This document shows positions 45,087 to 53,870 of a DNA stretch of 64,000 nucleotides, piece by piece. The notes under the pieces are model-generated. The model ran no database searches. It had not been told where the DNA came from and saw nothing but the letters and a program-made list of their open reading frames with translations. Numbering within the stretch: position 1 is the stretch's first letter; every line of letters begins with the position of its first letter. The stretch is from Lewinellaceae bacterium (lineage in GTDB: Bacteria > Bacteroidota > Bacteroidia > Chitinophagales > Saprospiraceae). The stretch spans positions 1-64,000 of the forward strand of contig JACJYC010000005.1 of the NCBI GenBank assembly GCA_020636325.1, read 5' to 3'. The position numbers and the translations under genes are program-made.

Positions 45087-46919
45087 TTATCGGACCAACG
45101 GATTCCCCAACGGGATCTCCCTGAGGTCCTCATCGGAAATCTGCTGAATATGATACGCCAGGATACCAAATGGGTTCAGGAACTGGGTCCTGCGGCGCAT
45201 TCCCCCCTGCATGACATAAACCTCCGGGCCGGTTGCCTTGTAAAAAAGGCCGTCCACACGGGAAGGAATTTGTGCGCCCAGCGGGATTGGCTCCAGGTCT
45301 TCGGCAGGGATATCCCTGACATTTGCCCAGCTCAGGCCCATGGCGGCGAAAGTGGTCGGATCGGGAACATGGCGCCGCACACCGTTAAAGATGATATACA
45401 CGGGAGCCGTCTGCACTGCCCGGACCAGGGTGCCGTCCCGTCTTGAGGGGAAATCCGTTCCCTGCGGAATTTGGTTCAGGTCTTCCGCGGAGATATTTTT
45501 TATGTTCCCCCAGGTATAACCTAAATTGTTGAGGGTCGGCGGGTCCGGAATATAGCGGCGTTGGCGGTTCTTAATGGCAAAAACGGCTGCTGTGTTTTCG
45601 GCTCTGTACAGGTTGTCGTCCAATCTGGACGGAATAACCGGGCCTTCCGCAACACTGTTCATTTCTGCAGCTGAAACTTCTTTTACACTGCCCCAGGCCA
45701 GCCCCAAAACGTTAAAAGTGGTCGGATCGGGGATATGACGGCGTTTGCCGTTTTTGAGGATGTAGATAGCGGAAGTTTGTTGCTGCCTGATCAGGTCGTT
45801 CTCGGCGAATTCCCGTATATCATTCGTTACCCACCCTTTGCCGATCCAGTCATTTTTATAATTGCGGATAATATCGGCCTTTACCTGCGGGTCGGTATAG
45901 TTCAGCCAATCCCTTAGAAGCACACTCCACATGACGGGTACAACCTGGCCGTTCACCCGGTAAGGGATGACCAGTATCTCGTCGATCCCGATAGGCACAA
46001 TCTGGCTATGTTGTTTCCTTACTACCCGGCTATTTTCCCCGTCCTGATAAACCTGGGCGTCAAAGGTGGTTTCAAATTTGGCTTTTTTGAATACAGAACA
46101 AGCTGGAGGCGCCGTGTACGTCCAGTCATATTCATAGCTCTGCAAAACCTCCCGCGCCTCAGCCCTTGTTTTACTGATGGTCTGGCTCCAGGAAGCCTGC
46201 AGTTCTGCACTGAATTTTCCATAAATGGACTCCGGCGATTCATACCCGATCGTCAAGGATGCGCCGACGGTGGTCTCATCGGTTTTGGAAATGGACACGG
46301 ATTCCGTAAACCCCCAGTTCTCCTTATAGCGCATGACATCCTGGGGGGTATTGGGGTCCGTGTTATTGGCGAAATTCACCCGGGTGTAAACAACCCGGTT
46401 CAATATGATCTCTCCGGTTGGCGTTACCTCTATTCTGGGATTCCTGATATGGTCGGGATACAGATTGACAGCATCGCTCATGCGTCCACCCAGTTTTTCC
46501 CCGCCGAACCATTTATCCATATTGAACTCGTAATATCCTCCATCGCCATTTTTCACATATTCCCGTGAGTCTTTGGTGATATGAATGAATTCACATTTCC
46601 AATTGTCGGCCAGGATCTTCTTGACCTCAACCGTGATCCGGCTGATTTTGCCTACATCCGCCTTGGTGACGTAAAATTCATCTGTCCCATTGCGACTTGT
46701 ACTGCCTTGCACCCAGAAAGTCCCGGTCGACCCATTATCTCCGAATATTTCAAGGCGGATCGAATTACCGCAACCTGCCTGGTATACATCGGCTGTTTTT
46801 ATTCGCAGATGGTAATCCATCAAGGACTGAGCGGATGCGAATGCAGTAAAAAACAGGCAAAAGCCCGCTAAGATCAAACCGCGTTGCAGGCGGTTTTTGA
46901 ATGCATTTTCCGTTTTCAT
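45087..46919 (-). CDS. Secreted PLAT / aerolysin-like protein with C-terminal tandem repeats
   Basis: 610 residues from ATG 46919 (MKTENAFKNRLQRGLIL), with signal peptide ending near FASAQ. Residues ~27-125 are PLAT/LH2-like (YHLRIKTADVYQAGC, LEIFGDNGSTGTFWV, VGKISRITVEV). Residues ~190-330 resemble the pore-forming domain of aerolysin/ETX-MTX2 toxins: alternating Ser/Thr strands (SVSISKTDETTVGASLTI, SAELQASWSQTISKTRAEA) and a conserved-looking tail (YDWTYTAPPACSVFKKAKF). Residues 383-610 are four ~60-residue repeats of the form VY-x-x-x-NG-x-RRHIPDPTTF...GL-x-W...IP-x-G-x-x-IPSR-x-DG; the fourth is diverged and truncated. The repeats may bind a surface partner. The pore-forming assignment is by strand pattern and not certain. 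A hairpin terminator follows the stop. Confidence 0.65.
   Translation of the reverse strand: MKTENAFKNRLQRGLILAGFCLFFTAFASAQSLMDYHLRIKTADVYQAGCGNSIRLEIFGDNGSTGTFWVQGSTSRNGTDEFYVTKADVGKISRITVEVKKILADNWKCEFIHITKDSREYVKNGDGGYYEFNMDKWFGGEKLGGRMSDAVNLYPDHIRNPRIEVTPTGEIILNRVVYTRVNFANNTDPNTPQDVMRYKENWGFTESVSISKTDETTVGASLTIGYESPESIYGKFSAELQASWSQTISKTRAEAREVLQSYEYDWTYTAPPACSVFKKAKFETTFDAQVYQDGENSRVVRKQHSQIVPIGIDEILVIPYRVNGQVVPVMWSVLLRDWLNYTDPQVKADIIRNYKNDWIGKGWVTNDIREFAENDLIRQQQTSAIYILKNGKRRHIPDPTTFNVLGLAWGSVKEVSAAEMNSVAEGPVIPSRLDDNLYRAENTAAVFAIKNRQRRYIPDPPTLNNLGYTWGNIKNISAEDLNQIPQGTDFPSRRDGTLVRAVQTAPVYIIFNGVRRHVPDPTTFAAMGLSWANVRDIPAEDLEPIPLGAQIPSRVDGLFYKATGPEVYVMQGGMRRRTQFLNPFGILAYHIQQISDEDLREIPLGNPLVR
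45090..45773 (-). repeat. Four intragenic ~180-bp repeats (RRHIPDP repeats)
   Basis: They encode residues 383-443, 444-504, 505-564 and 565-610 of the PLAT/aerolysin-like protein. The first three are clearly alike (RRHIPDPTTF, RRYIPDPPTL, RRHVPDPTTF); the last has lost the PDP motif. Confidence 0.85.
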
Positions 46920-47238
46920 AATTGTTGATTTTTTGAGTTTTACCACGCCGTACTTGTTTTTAACGGCGATGGTTGCTTAACAAATGATTTAATTGACCAC
47001 AATGTACCCGGTTCTCCCCGGCGGTTGACCTGCTTGCACCGTAAATGGAAGGCGATGCATGGCAATGAGCAGCTCTTAGCGGGTAACTGGAATTGCCGGC
47101 CCTCACGACCTTCATGAAACAATGGCCACACCAGTCGCAATTGATTTAATGAACCTGACAAAAATCACCCACCCCCACCCCATCCGTCACAGTCCGCCCT
47201 CACCAACTTTTTTATCTTAGCGCCATATTTGAACAACC
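46920..47238. other. Divergent intergenic region before pfkA
   Basis: About 320 bp between the divergent PLAT/aerolysin-like and pfkA genes. TATCTTAG (47213-47220) is a near -7 element for pfkA, followed by GCGCC. Nothing else was supported. Confidence 0.4.
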
Positions 47239-48210
47239 ATGAAAAAGATCGGAGTTTTTACATCGGGCGGCGATGCGCCGGGCATGAACGCCTGCATCCG
47301 GGCAGTGGTCCGCACCGGTAAGTATTACGGCCTCGAAGTCGTCGGTATCCGGCGCGGGTTCCAGGGGCTGGTTGACGGCGACTATATGGAAATGGGCCCC
47401 GGCGCCGTCAGCGGGATCATCCAGCAAGGCGGGACCATCCTGCGCTCAGCGCGCTGCAAGGCCTTTTTCACCCCCGAAGGCCGCCAAAAGGCTTACGAAC
47501 AGATGAAAGCCAAAGAGTTGGACGCCCTGGTCGCCATCGGCGGCGACGGCACCTTCACGGGCGCCCGCATATTCATGAACGAATACCCCGATGTCGCCAT
47601 CGTCGGGTGCCCCGGCACCATCGACAACGACCTGTTCGGCACTGACTTTACCATCGGGTACGATACGGCCATCAATACGGCTATGAACGCCATCGACAAC
47701 ATCAAGGACACGGCCAACGCCCACGATCGCCTGTTCTTTATCGAAGTCATGGGGCGCGACGCGGGTTTCATCGCCCTGCCCACTGCCCTCGCCTGCGGCG
47801 CCGAAGCTGTGCTGGTACCGGAAACCAAAACCAGTATCGACGAACTGGTGAAGATCCTGGAAAACGGCATGGGTAAAAAGAAAAATTCCTCCATCGTGAT
47901 CGTAGCGGAAGGCGACGAACTGGGCGGGGCCTACAAGGTGGCCGAAGAGGTCGGCAAGCGGTTCCAGGGGTACGAGATCCGCGTATCCATCCTGGGGCAC
48001 CTTCAGCGCGGCGGCCGCCCGACCTGCATGGAACGGGTTCGCGCCAGCCAGATGGGACACGCCGCCGTAAGGGCGCTGCTGGACGGCAAATCCGGCGTCA
48101 TGATCGGCATTATCGACAAGGAGATCGTCCATACGCCCTTCGAAAAAGCCATCAAACACCACCAGGATCTCAACCCCATGCTGTTGGAAATGATCGGGAT
48201 ACTGTCCTGA
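47239..48210 (+). CDS. pfkA: ATP-dependent 6-phosphofructokinase
   Basis: 323 residues, standard for bacterial PfkA. The ATP-binding start IGVFTSGGDAPGMNACIR, VAIGGDGTFTGA, the substrate loop CPGTIDNDLFGTDFTIGYDT with the catalytic Asp, VMGRDAGFIA and LGHLQRGGRPTCMER are all present. It phosphorylates fructose 6-phosphate in glycolysis. The GGDGT motif fits ATP as the phosphate donor. The rhomboid gene follows 45 bp downstream. Confidence 0.97.
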   Translation: MKKIGVFTSGGDAPGMNACIRAVVRTGKYYGLEVVGIRRGFQGLVDGDYMEMGPGAVSGIIQQGGTILRSARCKAFFTPEGRQKAYEQMKAKELDALVAIGGDGTFTGARIFMNEYPDVAIVGCPGTIDNDLFGTDFTIGYDTAINTAMNAIDNIKDTANAHDRLFFIEVMGRDAGFIALPTALACGAEAVLVPETKTSIDELVKILENGMGKKKNSSIVIVAEGDELGGAYKVAEEVGKRFQGYEIRVSILGHLQRGGRPTCMERVRASQMGHAAVRALLDGKSGVMIGIIDKEIVHTPFEKAIKHHQDLNPMLLEMIGILS

Positions 48211-48255
48211 CAAATCCATATCCGCCTTTAGGTTGTTATACATAAAAACCTATCC

Positions 48256-48975
48256 GTGGAAGAGATCAAGGAACAAGGCCGAAAACTCTGGCAAAGCCTC
48301 TGGTGGCCCGCATTGTTCGTCGCATTGTTGTGGGCCGTTCAAGGCGTCCAGGAATTATTTCACCTCAACTGGCGCATCTACGGCGTGCTGCCGCGCGAAC
48401 CCATCGGCCTGCGCGGCGTCCTGTTCATGCCGCTGATCCACAAGGACTGGGGGCACTTGCTCGCCAACACGCCGCCGCTCTACTTCCTGAGCGCCATGAT
48501 CCTGTTCTTCTATCGTAAAGTAGCATTCCGCGCTTTTGCCTTCATCTATGTACTCACCGGCCTGGCCGTCTGGCTGCTGGCCAATATGAGCATCCCCTTC
48601 CTGGGCCTTACCGGCGAACGCGGCTTCCACATCGGCGCCAGCGGCCTGATCTACGGCATGGTAGCTTTCGTGTTCTGGAGCGGCATATTCCGGCGCAGCA
48701 TCAAGGCCATCGCGCTTTCCCTTATCGTCGTTTTCTATTACGGTTCCCTGTTTTTGGGTATCTTGCCCGGCCAAACCGGCATTTCCTGGGAAGGCCACCT
48801 CTTCGGCGCCCTGGCAGGCATCCTGGTCGCTTTCTGGTACAAACAGGACGTCGAACGAGACGACCTGAAACCCAAGCCCTCCTGGGAAACCGAAGACGAA
48901 TTGCCCCCAAGCTCTTTCTTTGACGCCGATATCTTCCAAAAAACCAAAGAAGAGCGCAGGCGGGATTCATTTTAG
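48256..48975 (+). CDS. Rhomboid family intramembrane serine protease
   Basis: 239 residues with a GTG start at 48256 and about six transmembrane helices. The nucleophile lies in FHIGASGLIYGMVAFVFW (GASG) and the catalytic His in ISWEGHLFGALAGILVAFWY; HKDWGHLLANTPPLYFL supplies the conserved loop-1 region. The C-terminal ~45 residues are cytoplasmic and charged (DDLKPKPSWETEDELPPSSF). It cleaves membrane proteins within the bilayer; the substrate is unknown. The stop codon is the start of a tandem array. Confidence 0.9.
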   Translation: MEEIKEQGRKLWQSLWWPALFVALLWAVQGVQELFHLNWRIYGVLPREPIGLRGVLFMPLIHKDWGHLLANTPPLYFLSAMILFFYRKVAFRAFAFIYVLTGLAVWLLANMSIPFLGLTGERGFHIGASGLIYGMVAFVFWSGIFRRSIKAIALSLIVVFYYGSLFLGILPGQTGISWEGHLFGALAGILVAFWYKQDVERDDLKPKPSWETEDELPPSSFFDADIFQKTKEERRRDSF

Positions 48976-49357
48976 TTTATTGTTGTTTATTTTAGTTTAT
49001 TGTTGTTTGTTTTAGTTTGTTTTAGTTTATTGTTGTTTGTTATTGTTATGCGATGCCAAACAACGAGACTGTTCAAAACAGTGTCCTCGCGCCAAGACGC
49101 AAAGACGCAAAGATCTGATTTTTAGCAAGCTGCGCATGCTAAAAATCCGGTTGACACAAAATTCTGAACGGTCCCCAAACAACCACTATAAACAACCATA
49201 AACCACCATCAACAACCATAATCCATCATCAACAACAATAAACAACCATAAACAACAATAAACCACCATCAACAACAATAAACAACCATAAACCACCATA
49301 AACAACCATAATCCATCATCAACAACAATAAACCACCATCAACAACCATAATCCATT
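48976..49357. repeat. Paired complementary tandem arrays with a hairpin between
   Basis: From the rhomboid TAG, a TTTATTGTTGTTTATTTTAG-like array runs to about 49047. From about 49177 to the ATG at 49358 the strand carries AACAACCATAAACCACCATC-like units that are partly its reverse complement. Between them are a GACGCAAAGACGCAAAG element (about 49096-49112) and an 11-bp hairpin at 49117-49147. No gene seen. Confidence 0.8.
49117..49147. terminator. Hairpin inside the paired-array gap
   Basis: Perfect 11-bp stem GATTTTTAGCA (49117-49127) with TGCTAAAAATC (49137-49147) and a 9-nt loop. Likely a terminator for the rhomboid transcript. Confidence 0.6.
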
Positions 49358-50953
49358 ATGAAACACCTCAACTTCACCCTTATTCTCCTCCTCTTCGCCG
49401 CAATGGCGACAGCCCAGCCCAAACCCCAAAACTGGAACCCCCAGAGCCCAAAGCGCGAATTCCGCGGCGCCTGGATCGCTACCGTCGCCAATATCGATTA
49501 TCCCAAGCAGCCGACGATGGAACGGGCTGCCCTCAAAGAACAATACAAGAACCTCGCAGACCAATTCAAGGAACTGGGGTTCAACGCCCTGATCGTACAG
49601 GTGCGCCCCGCAGGCGACGCCTTTTACCCCAGCCAGCTGGCTCCCTGGTCGAGATACCTGACCGGCCGGCAAGGGCAGGCGCCCGCCGATTTTGACCCCC
49701 TGGCCTTTATGGTGGAAGAGACCCACGCCCGGGGCATGGAATTCCACGCCTGGCTCAACCCCTTCCGGGCAACGGTCAACCTGGATACCCTCTCCCTGGC
49801 GCCCAACCACCCGTTCAATACCCACCGCAACTGGCTGGTGACCTTCGGCGGCCGCATGTATTTCAATCCGGGCATCCCTGAAGTCCGCAAATACCTGGTG
49901 GACGTCGTCGGCGAGATCGTCGATAATTACGACGTGGACGCCATCCATTTCGACGATTATTTTTATCCGTATCCGGTCAAGGACGCCGTTTTTCCCGACA
50001 GCCTCGAATATGACTTCTTCGGCCGCGGGTACAACAACATCGATGATTGGCGCCGCAGCAACGTCGACGCCCTGATCGAAGCCCTCTCCCTCCGGATCAA
50101 GGAATCCAAACCCGGCGTCAAATTCGGGATCAGCCCGTTCGGCGTCTGGCGCAATAAATCCAAAGACCCCAACGGCTCGGATACCCGCGCCAGCATTTCC
50201 ACTTATGACGACCTCCACGCCGACGTCCTCAAATGGGCCCGCCTCGGCTGGATCGATTATGTCGCGCCCCAGATCTATTGGAATATCGGCTACGCGCCGG
50301 CGGATTACGCTACCCTGGTCGACTGGTGGAGCGCCAGGGTAAAAGGCTGCCAGCTCTACATCGGACAGGCCGCCTACAAGGTCAACAATAACCCCGAAAT
50401 CGCCTGGCAGGACCCCAATGAGATCCCGCGGCAGATCGCCCTCAACCGCAAGAACTGGTATACGAACGGAAGCGTTTTCTACAGCGCCAAATCGGTGATC
50501 AACAACCCGCTGGGCCTCAAGGATACCCTGCGGTCGTTGTACAAATACCCCGCGCTGCTGCCCGAAATGGAACGCCTGGAGATCAATGCCTTCAAGGATC
50601 CCGACCTGCGCCGCGTCCGCAACAAGGAAGGCCGGCCCTACATCGTCTGGAAACCCAATAAGAAGGAACGCGGAAACCCGCCGCTTTACTACGTGGTGTA
50701 CCGTTTTAAAGGCCCGGCCACCGGCGATTTCGAATCGGCTGCCAATATTCTGTACATTACCCCCTGGCAAGCCAATGAAAAGAAATGGACCTTCCTCGAC
50801 AAAAGCGCCGAAACCGGCCAGATTTACACGTATGCCGTCAAAGCGGTCAACCGGCGGCATACGGAAGGCCCCGCCAGCCGCACCCGCAGTATAGAAAAGA
50901 CCGAAACCCGGGTAAAAAACGCCAATCCCGGCTTCCTGGGCCGCCTCCGGTAG
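49358..50953 (+). CDS. GHL10-type glycoside hydrolase-like protein (DUF187)
   Basis: 531 residues with signal peptide (LILLLFAAMATAQ). The catalytic-barrel pattern of the GHL10/DUF187 family is clear: REFRGAWIATVANIDYPKQP, GFNALIVQVRPAGDAFYPSQ, HARGMEFHAWLNPFRA, VDAIHFDDYFYPYPV, VKFGISPFGVWRN and WIDYVAPQIYWNIGYAP. Residues ~410-500 look like a fibronectin-like module (RPYIVWKPNKKERG, YYVVYRF). Family members, including the peptidoglycan-directed DigH, act on cell-wall or exopolysaccharide glycans. A hairpin overlaps the stop codon. Confidence 0.9.
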   Translation: MKHLNFTLILLLFAAMATAQPKPQNWNPQSPKREFRGAWIATVANIDYPKQPTMERAALKEQYKNLADQFKELGFNALIVQVRPAGDAFYPSQLAPWSRYLTGRQGQAPADFDPLAFMVEETHARGMEFHAWLNPFRATVNLDTLSLAPNHPFNTHRNWLVTFGGRMYFNPGIPEVRKYLVDVVGEIVDNYDVDAIHFDDYFYPYPVKDAVFPDSLEYDFFGRGYNNIDDWRRSNVDALIEALSLRIKESKPGVKFGISPFGVWRNKSKDPNGSDTRASISTYDDLHADVLKWARLGWIDYVAPQIYWNIGYAPADYATLVDWWSARVKGCQLYIGQAAYKVNNNPEIAWQDPNEIPRQIALNRKNWYTNGSVFYSAKSVINNPLGLKDTLRSLYKYPALLPEMERLEINAFKDPDLRRVRNKEGRPYIVWKPNKKERGNPPLYYVVYRFKGPATGDFESAANILYITPWQANEKKWTFLDKSAETGQIYTYAVKAVNRRHTEGPASRTRSIEKTETRVKNANPGFLGRLR

Positions 50954-50975
50954 GGGCAACCCTCGTGGTTGCCCC
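50953..50975 (+). terminator. Hairpin overlapping the GHL10 stop
   Basis: 9-bp stem GGGGCAACC (50953-50961) with GGTTGCCCC (50967-50975) and a 5-nt loop; the G at 50953 is also the last base of the TAG stop. It resembles dispersed GTAGGGGC-type palindromes common in several phyla. Confidence 0.6.
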
Positions 50976-51262
50976 GCCAAAAATCAAATATAATCCGCCC
51001 CCGGGTTAAACCACCGGCGGCCTATCCGCGTTTCCCTCCTTTGAAGGTTATCGCCATTTCAAACAAGTCAGCAGGATTCGGATATGCAAAATGCATTCAA
51101 AATAAAAAGGGAATCCCCTGCGAGGGTCCGGTACATTGATAAAAGGTTTTGCGCAAACCTAATGAAAGATTGCGTGCTCAGATCCATGTGCCCGGCGGTC
51201 ACGGCCTCCGGCATCGGCACGCAGGCCGGCTCAAATCCTCGAATCTTCAAATCCTCCTTTTA
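50976..51262. other. Intergenic region before the FtsX permease gene; nothing seen
   Basis: About 290 bp without coding support, RNA gene or clear promoter. Confidence 0.4.
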
Positions 51263-53800
51263 ATGCCCTCAACCCAACCCGGTTTTGCCTGGATAGCCCG
51301 AATGGCCTGGCGGGACAGCCGCCGAAGCCGCGGCCGGTTGCTGCTGTTCGTTTCTGCCATCATCATCGGCATAGCAGCGCTGACCGCCATCAACACCTTC
51401 GGGGAAAACCTGCGCGGCGATATCGACCGGGAAGCCAAAAAGCTGCTCGGCGCCGACCTTTCCCTGGAAACCAACCAGCTCCCGTCGGATACCCTGCAAC
51501 AACTCATCGATACCCTCGGCGCCGAACGCTCCAAAACGGTGAGCTTCGTCTCCATGGTGTATTTCCCCAAACAGCAAGGTACCAGACTGGCTTATATCCG
51601 GGCGTTGGAAGGCCGTTATCCGCTGTACGGCGAATTGGGGGTCGACCCGCCTGAAACACCGCGCGACCTGTCCAAAGGGGTGCTCGTGGAAGAAGGCCTG
51701 ATGCAGCAATTCGGGGTCAGCGCCGGCGATTCGATCAAGGTCGGCGAGGTCGTTTTTCCCATTGCCGGCGCACTGACATCGGCGCCGGGCCGCGCGGGGA
51801 TCACGGCCAGCATTGCGCCGGTTGTATTCATCCCCATCCGGCAACTCGCAGCCACCGGGCTGGTCCAGCGCGGCAGCCGGATCGAGTACGAATATTTTTT
51901 CAGATTGCGCCCCGGCCAGGACCCCGAAACCTTCCTGAATGACCATGAAAAACAGCTGAGCGACGAACGGATCGACGGCGACACCGTTGCCGACCGGAAG
52001 CGGAGCGCCAACCGCTCATTCGAAAACATGAACAGCTTCCTGCAATTGGTCGCCTTCGTAGCCCTGATCCTGGGTTGCATCGGCGTGGCCAGCGCGGTAC
52101 ATCTCTACACCAGGAGCAAAACCGCTTCCGTGGCCTTGTTGCGATGCCTCGGCGCCAGCGGCAGCCAGGCTTTCCAGATCTTCCTGCTGCAAATGGCAGT
52201 GGCAGGAGCGTTGGGGTCGCTGTTGGGCGTTGCATTGGGCAGCCTGCTGCAATACATATTGCCGGTCGTTTTCGGCGACTTTCTGCCCATTGAAGGCGTG
52301 AGTACCGCCCTTTCCTGGTCGGCTATCGCGCAGGGGTTGGTGACCGGTATTCTCGTATCGGTCGTTTTTGCGCTGTGGCCGTTGTTGCGCATCCGGCGCA
52401 TATCCCCGTTGCAGGCCCTGCGGGCGGGTTTTGAACCCAACGGCGGCCGCGATCCGCTGCGCATAGCGGCGTTGGGCCTGATCCTGGTACTGGTTTTCAC
52501 CCTGACCTGGATTCAAACCCGCAACGGACTGGAAGCCCTTGTTTTTCTGTTGGGCCTGGCCCTCGCTTTAGGCATTCTTGGGCTGATCGCTTCCCTGCTC
52601 CGCTGGAGCGTCAAGCGTTTTTTCCCGCGCAACTGGAGCTACGTCTGGCGGCAGGCCCTGGCCAACCTCAACCGGCCGCACAACCAGACCTTTACCCTGA
52701 TGGTGGTCATCGGCCTGGGGGCTGCTTTGTTGTCAACCCTGTTCTTTACCCGGGACCTCCTACTGGACCAGGTGCGCATCACCGGATCCGGCGACCGGCC
52801 CAATACCATCCTGTTCGACATCCAGACCCCGCAAAAAGAAGCCGTCGCGCAACTGACCCGCGACAACGGCATGCCGCTCATCCAGCAGGTGCCGATCGTG
52901 ACCATGCGCCTGGAAAGCATCGACGGCACCACCAAATTCGAGAACGAACAGGACAGCATCAGCCGCATCCGGCGCTGGGTGTTCAACCACGAATACCGGG
53001 TGACCTACCGCGATACCCTGATCGATTCCGAAAAGATCATTGAGGGTGTATGGCACGGCGACAAGCCCAAAAGCGATACCTTGTTCGTTTCGCTGGCCAA
53101 AAACGTGGCCGAGGACATGGGCGCCCATCCCGGCGCCAAACTGGTGTTTGACGTCCAGGGCCGGATGCTCGAAACCGTAGTCTCCAGCATCCGGGAAGTG
53201 GATTTCAACCGGGTGCAGACCAATTTCCTGGTGGTATTCCCGACCGGCATCCTGGAACACGCGCCGCAATTCCACGTGATCGTCACCCGAAGCGATTCCC
53301 TCGCGCAGGCAGTCCGGTTCCAACGCGCCATGGTCCGGGCTTTTCCCAACGTTTCCATCATCGACCTGACGCAGATCCTGAAAACCGTCGATGATATCCT
53401 GGGCAAGGTCTCTTTCGTGATCCAGTTCATGGCCCTTTTCAGCATCATCACCGGGATCACGGTATTGGTGAGCGCCGTATGGCTGAGCCGTTACCAGCGC
53501 ATGCGCGAGAGCGCCCTGCTGCGAACCCTGGGGGCCAAACGAAGGCAACTCAACCGGATCAACGGGTTGGAATACGCTGTTTTAGGCGGTTTGGGCGCTC
53601 TGACGGGCGTGCTCCTGTCCATCGGTGCAGCCTGGGCCATCGCCCGTTTCCAGTTGGAGATCCCGTTCCGGCCGAGGTTTCTGCCGCCGTTGCTGGCCAT
53701 GCTCTCCATTGCCGCGCTGACCGTGGTAGCGGGCCTGCTGACCAGCCGCGGCGTGGTCCGCCGCCCGCCGCTGGAGGTGTTGCGGATGGATCTGGAATAA
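51263..53800 (+). CDS. FtsX-type ABC permease (YbbP-like)
   Basis: 845 residues from ATG 51263 (MPSTQPGFAWIARMAWRDSR). The N-terminal helix (LLLFVSAIIIGIAALTAINT) is followed by a periplasmic domain (DLSLETNQLPSDTLQQLI) and four helices of a first FtsX domain (about 300-440), a pair of central helices, a second large periplasmic domain and a second FtsX domain at the C-terminus ending in RRPPLEVLRMDLE. The duplicated layout matches the YbbP group of lipoprotein/lipid-related ABC exporters. No ATPase gene lies next to it; the partner must be elsewhere. Confidence 0.85.
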   Translation: MPSTQPGFAWIARMAWRDSRRSRGRLLLFVSAIIIGIAALTAINTFGENLRGDIDREAKKLLGADLSLETNQLPSDTLQQLIDTLGAERSKTVSFVSMVYFPKQQGTRLAYIRALEGRYPLYGELGVDPPETPRDLSKGVLVEEGLMQQFGVSAGDSIKVGEVVFPIAGALTSAPGRAGITASIAPVVFIPIRQLAATGLVQRGSRIEYEYFFRLRPGQDPETFLNDHEKQLSDERIDGDTVADRKRSANRSFENMNSFLQLVAFVALILGCIGVASAVHLYTRSKTASVALLRCLGASGSQAFQIFLLQMAVAGALGSLLGVALGSLLQYILPVVFGDFLPIEGVSTALSWSAIAQGLVTGILVSVVFALWPLLRIRRISPLQALRAGFEPNGGRDPLRIAALGLILVLVFTLTWIQTRNGLEALVFLLGLALALGILGLIASLLRWSVKRFFPRNWSYVWRQALANLNRPHNQTFTLMVVIGLGAALLSTLFFTRDLLLDQVRITGSGDRPNTILFDIQTPQKEAVAQLTRDNGMPLIQQVPIVTMRLESIDGTTKFENEQDSISRIRRWVFNHEYRVTYRDTLIDSEKIIEGVWHGDKPKSDTLFVSLAKNVAEDMGAHPGAKLVFDVQGRMLETVVSSIREVDFNRVQTNFLVVFPTGILEHAPQFHVIVTRSDSLAQAVRFQRAMVRAFPNVSIIDLTQILKTVDDILGKVSFVIQFMALFSIITGITVLVSAVWLSRYQRMRESALLRTLGAKRRQLNRINGLEYAVLGGLGALTGVLLSIGAAWAIARFQLEIPFRPRFLPPLLAMLSIAALTVVAGLLTSRGVVRRPPLEVLRMDLE

Positions 53801-53870
53801 AGCGGCTGAACCAAATGATGGGATTTTTTGACTGATCCGGATTTCGATTCGGGTGAACAAATCAGGCGTA

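Noticed and set aside
49319..50980. 553-residue open frame antisense to the GHL10 hydrolase
   Set aside because: Same reason: no motifs, and the + strand gene is well supported.
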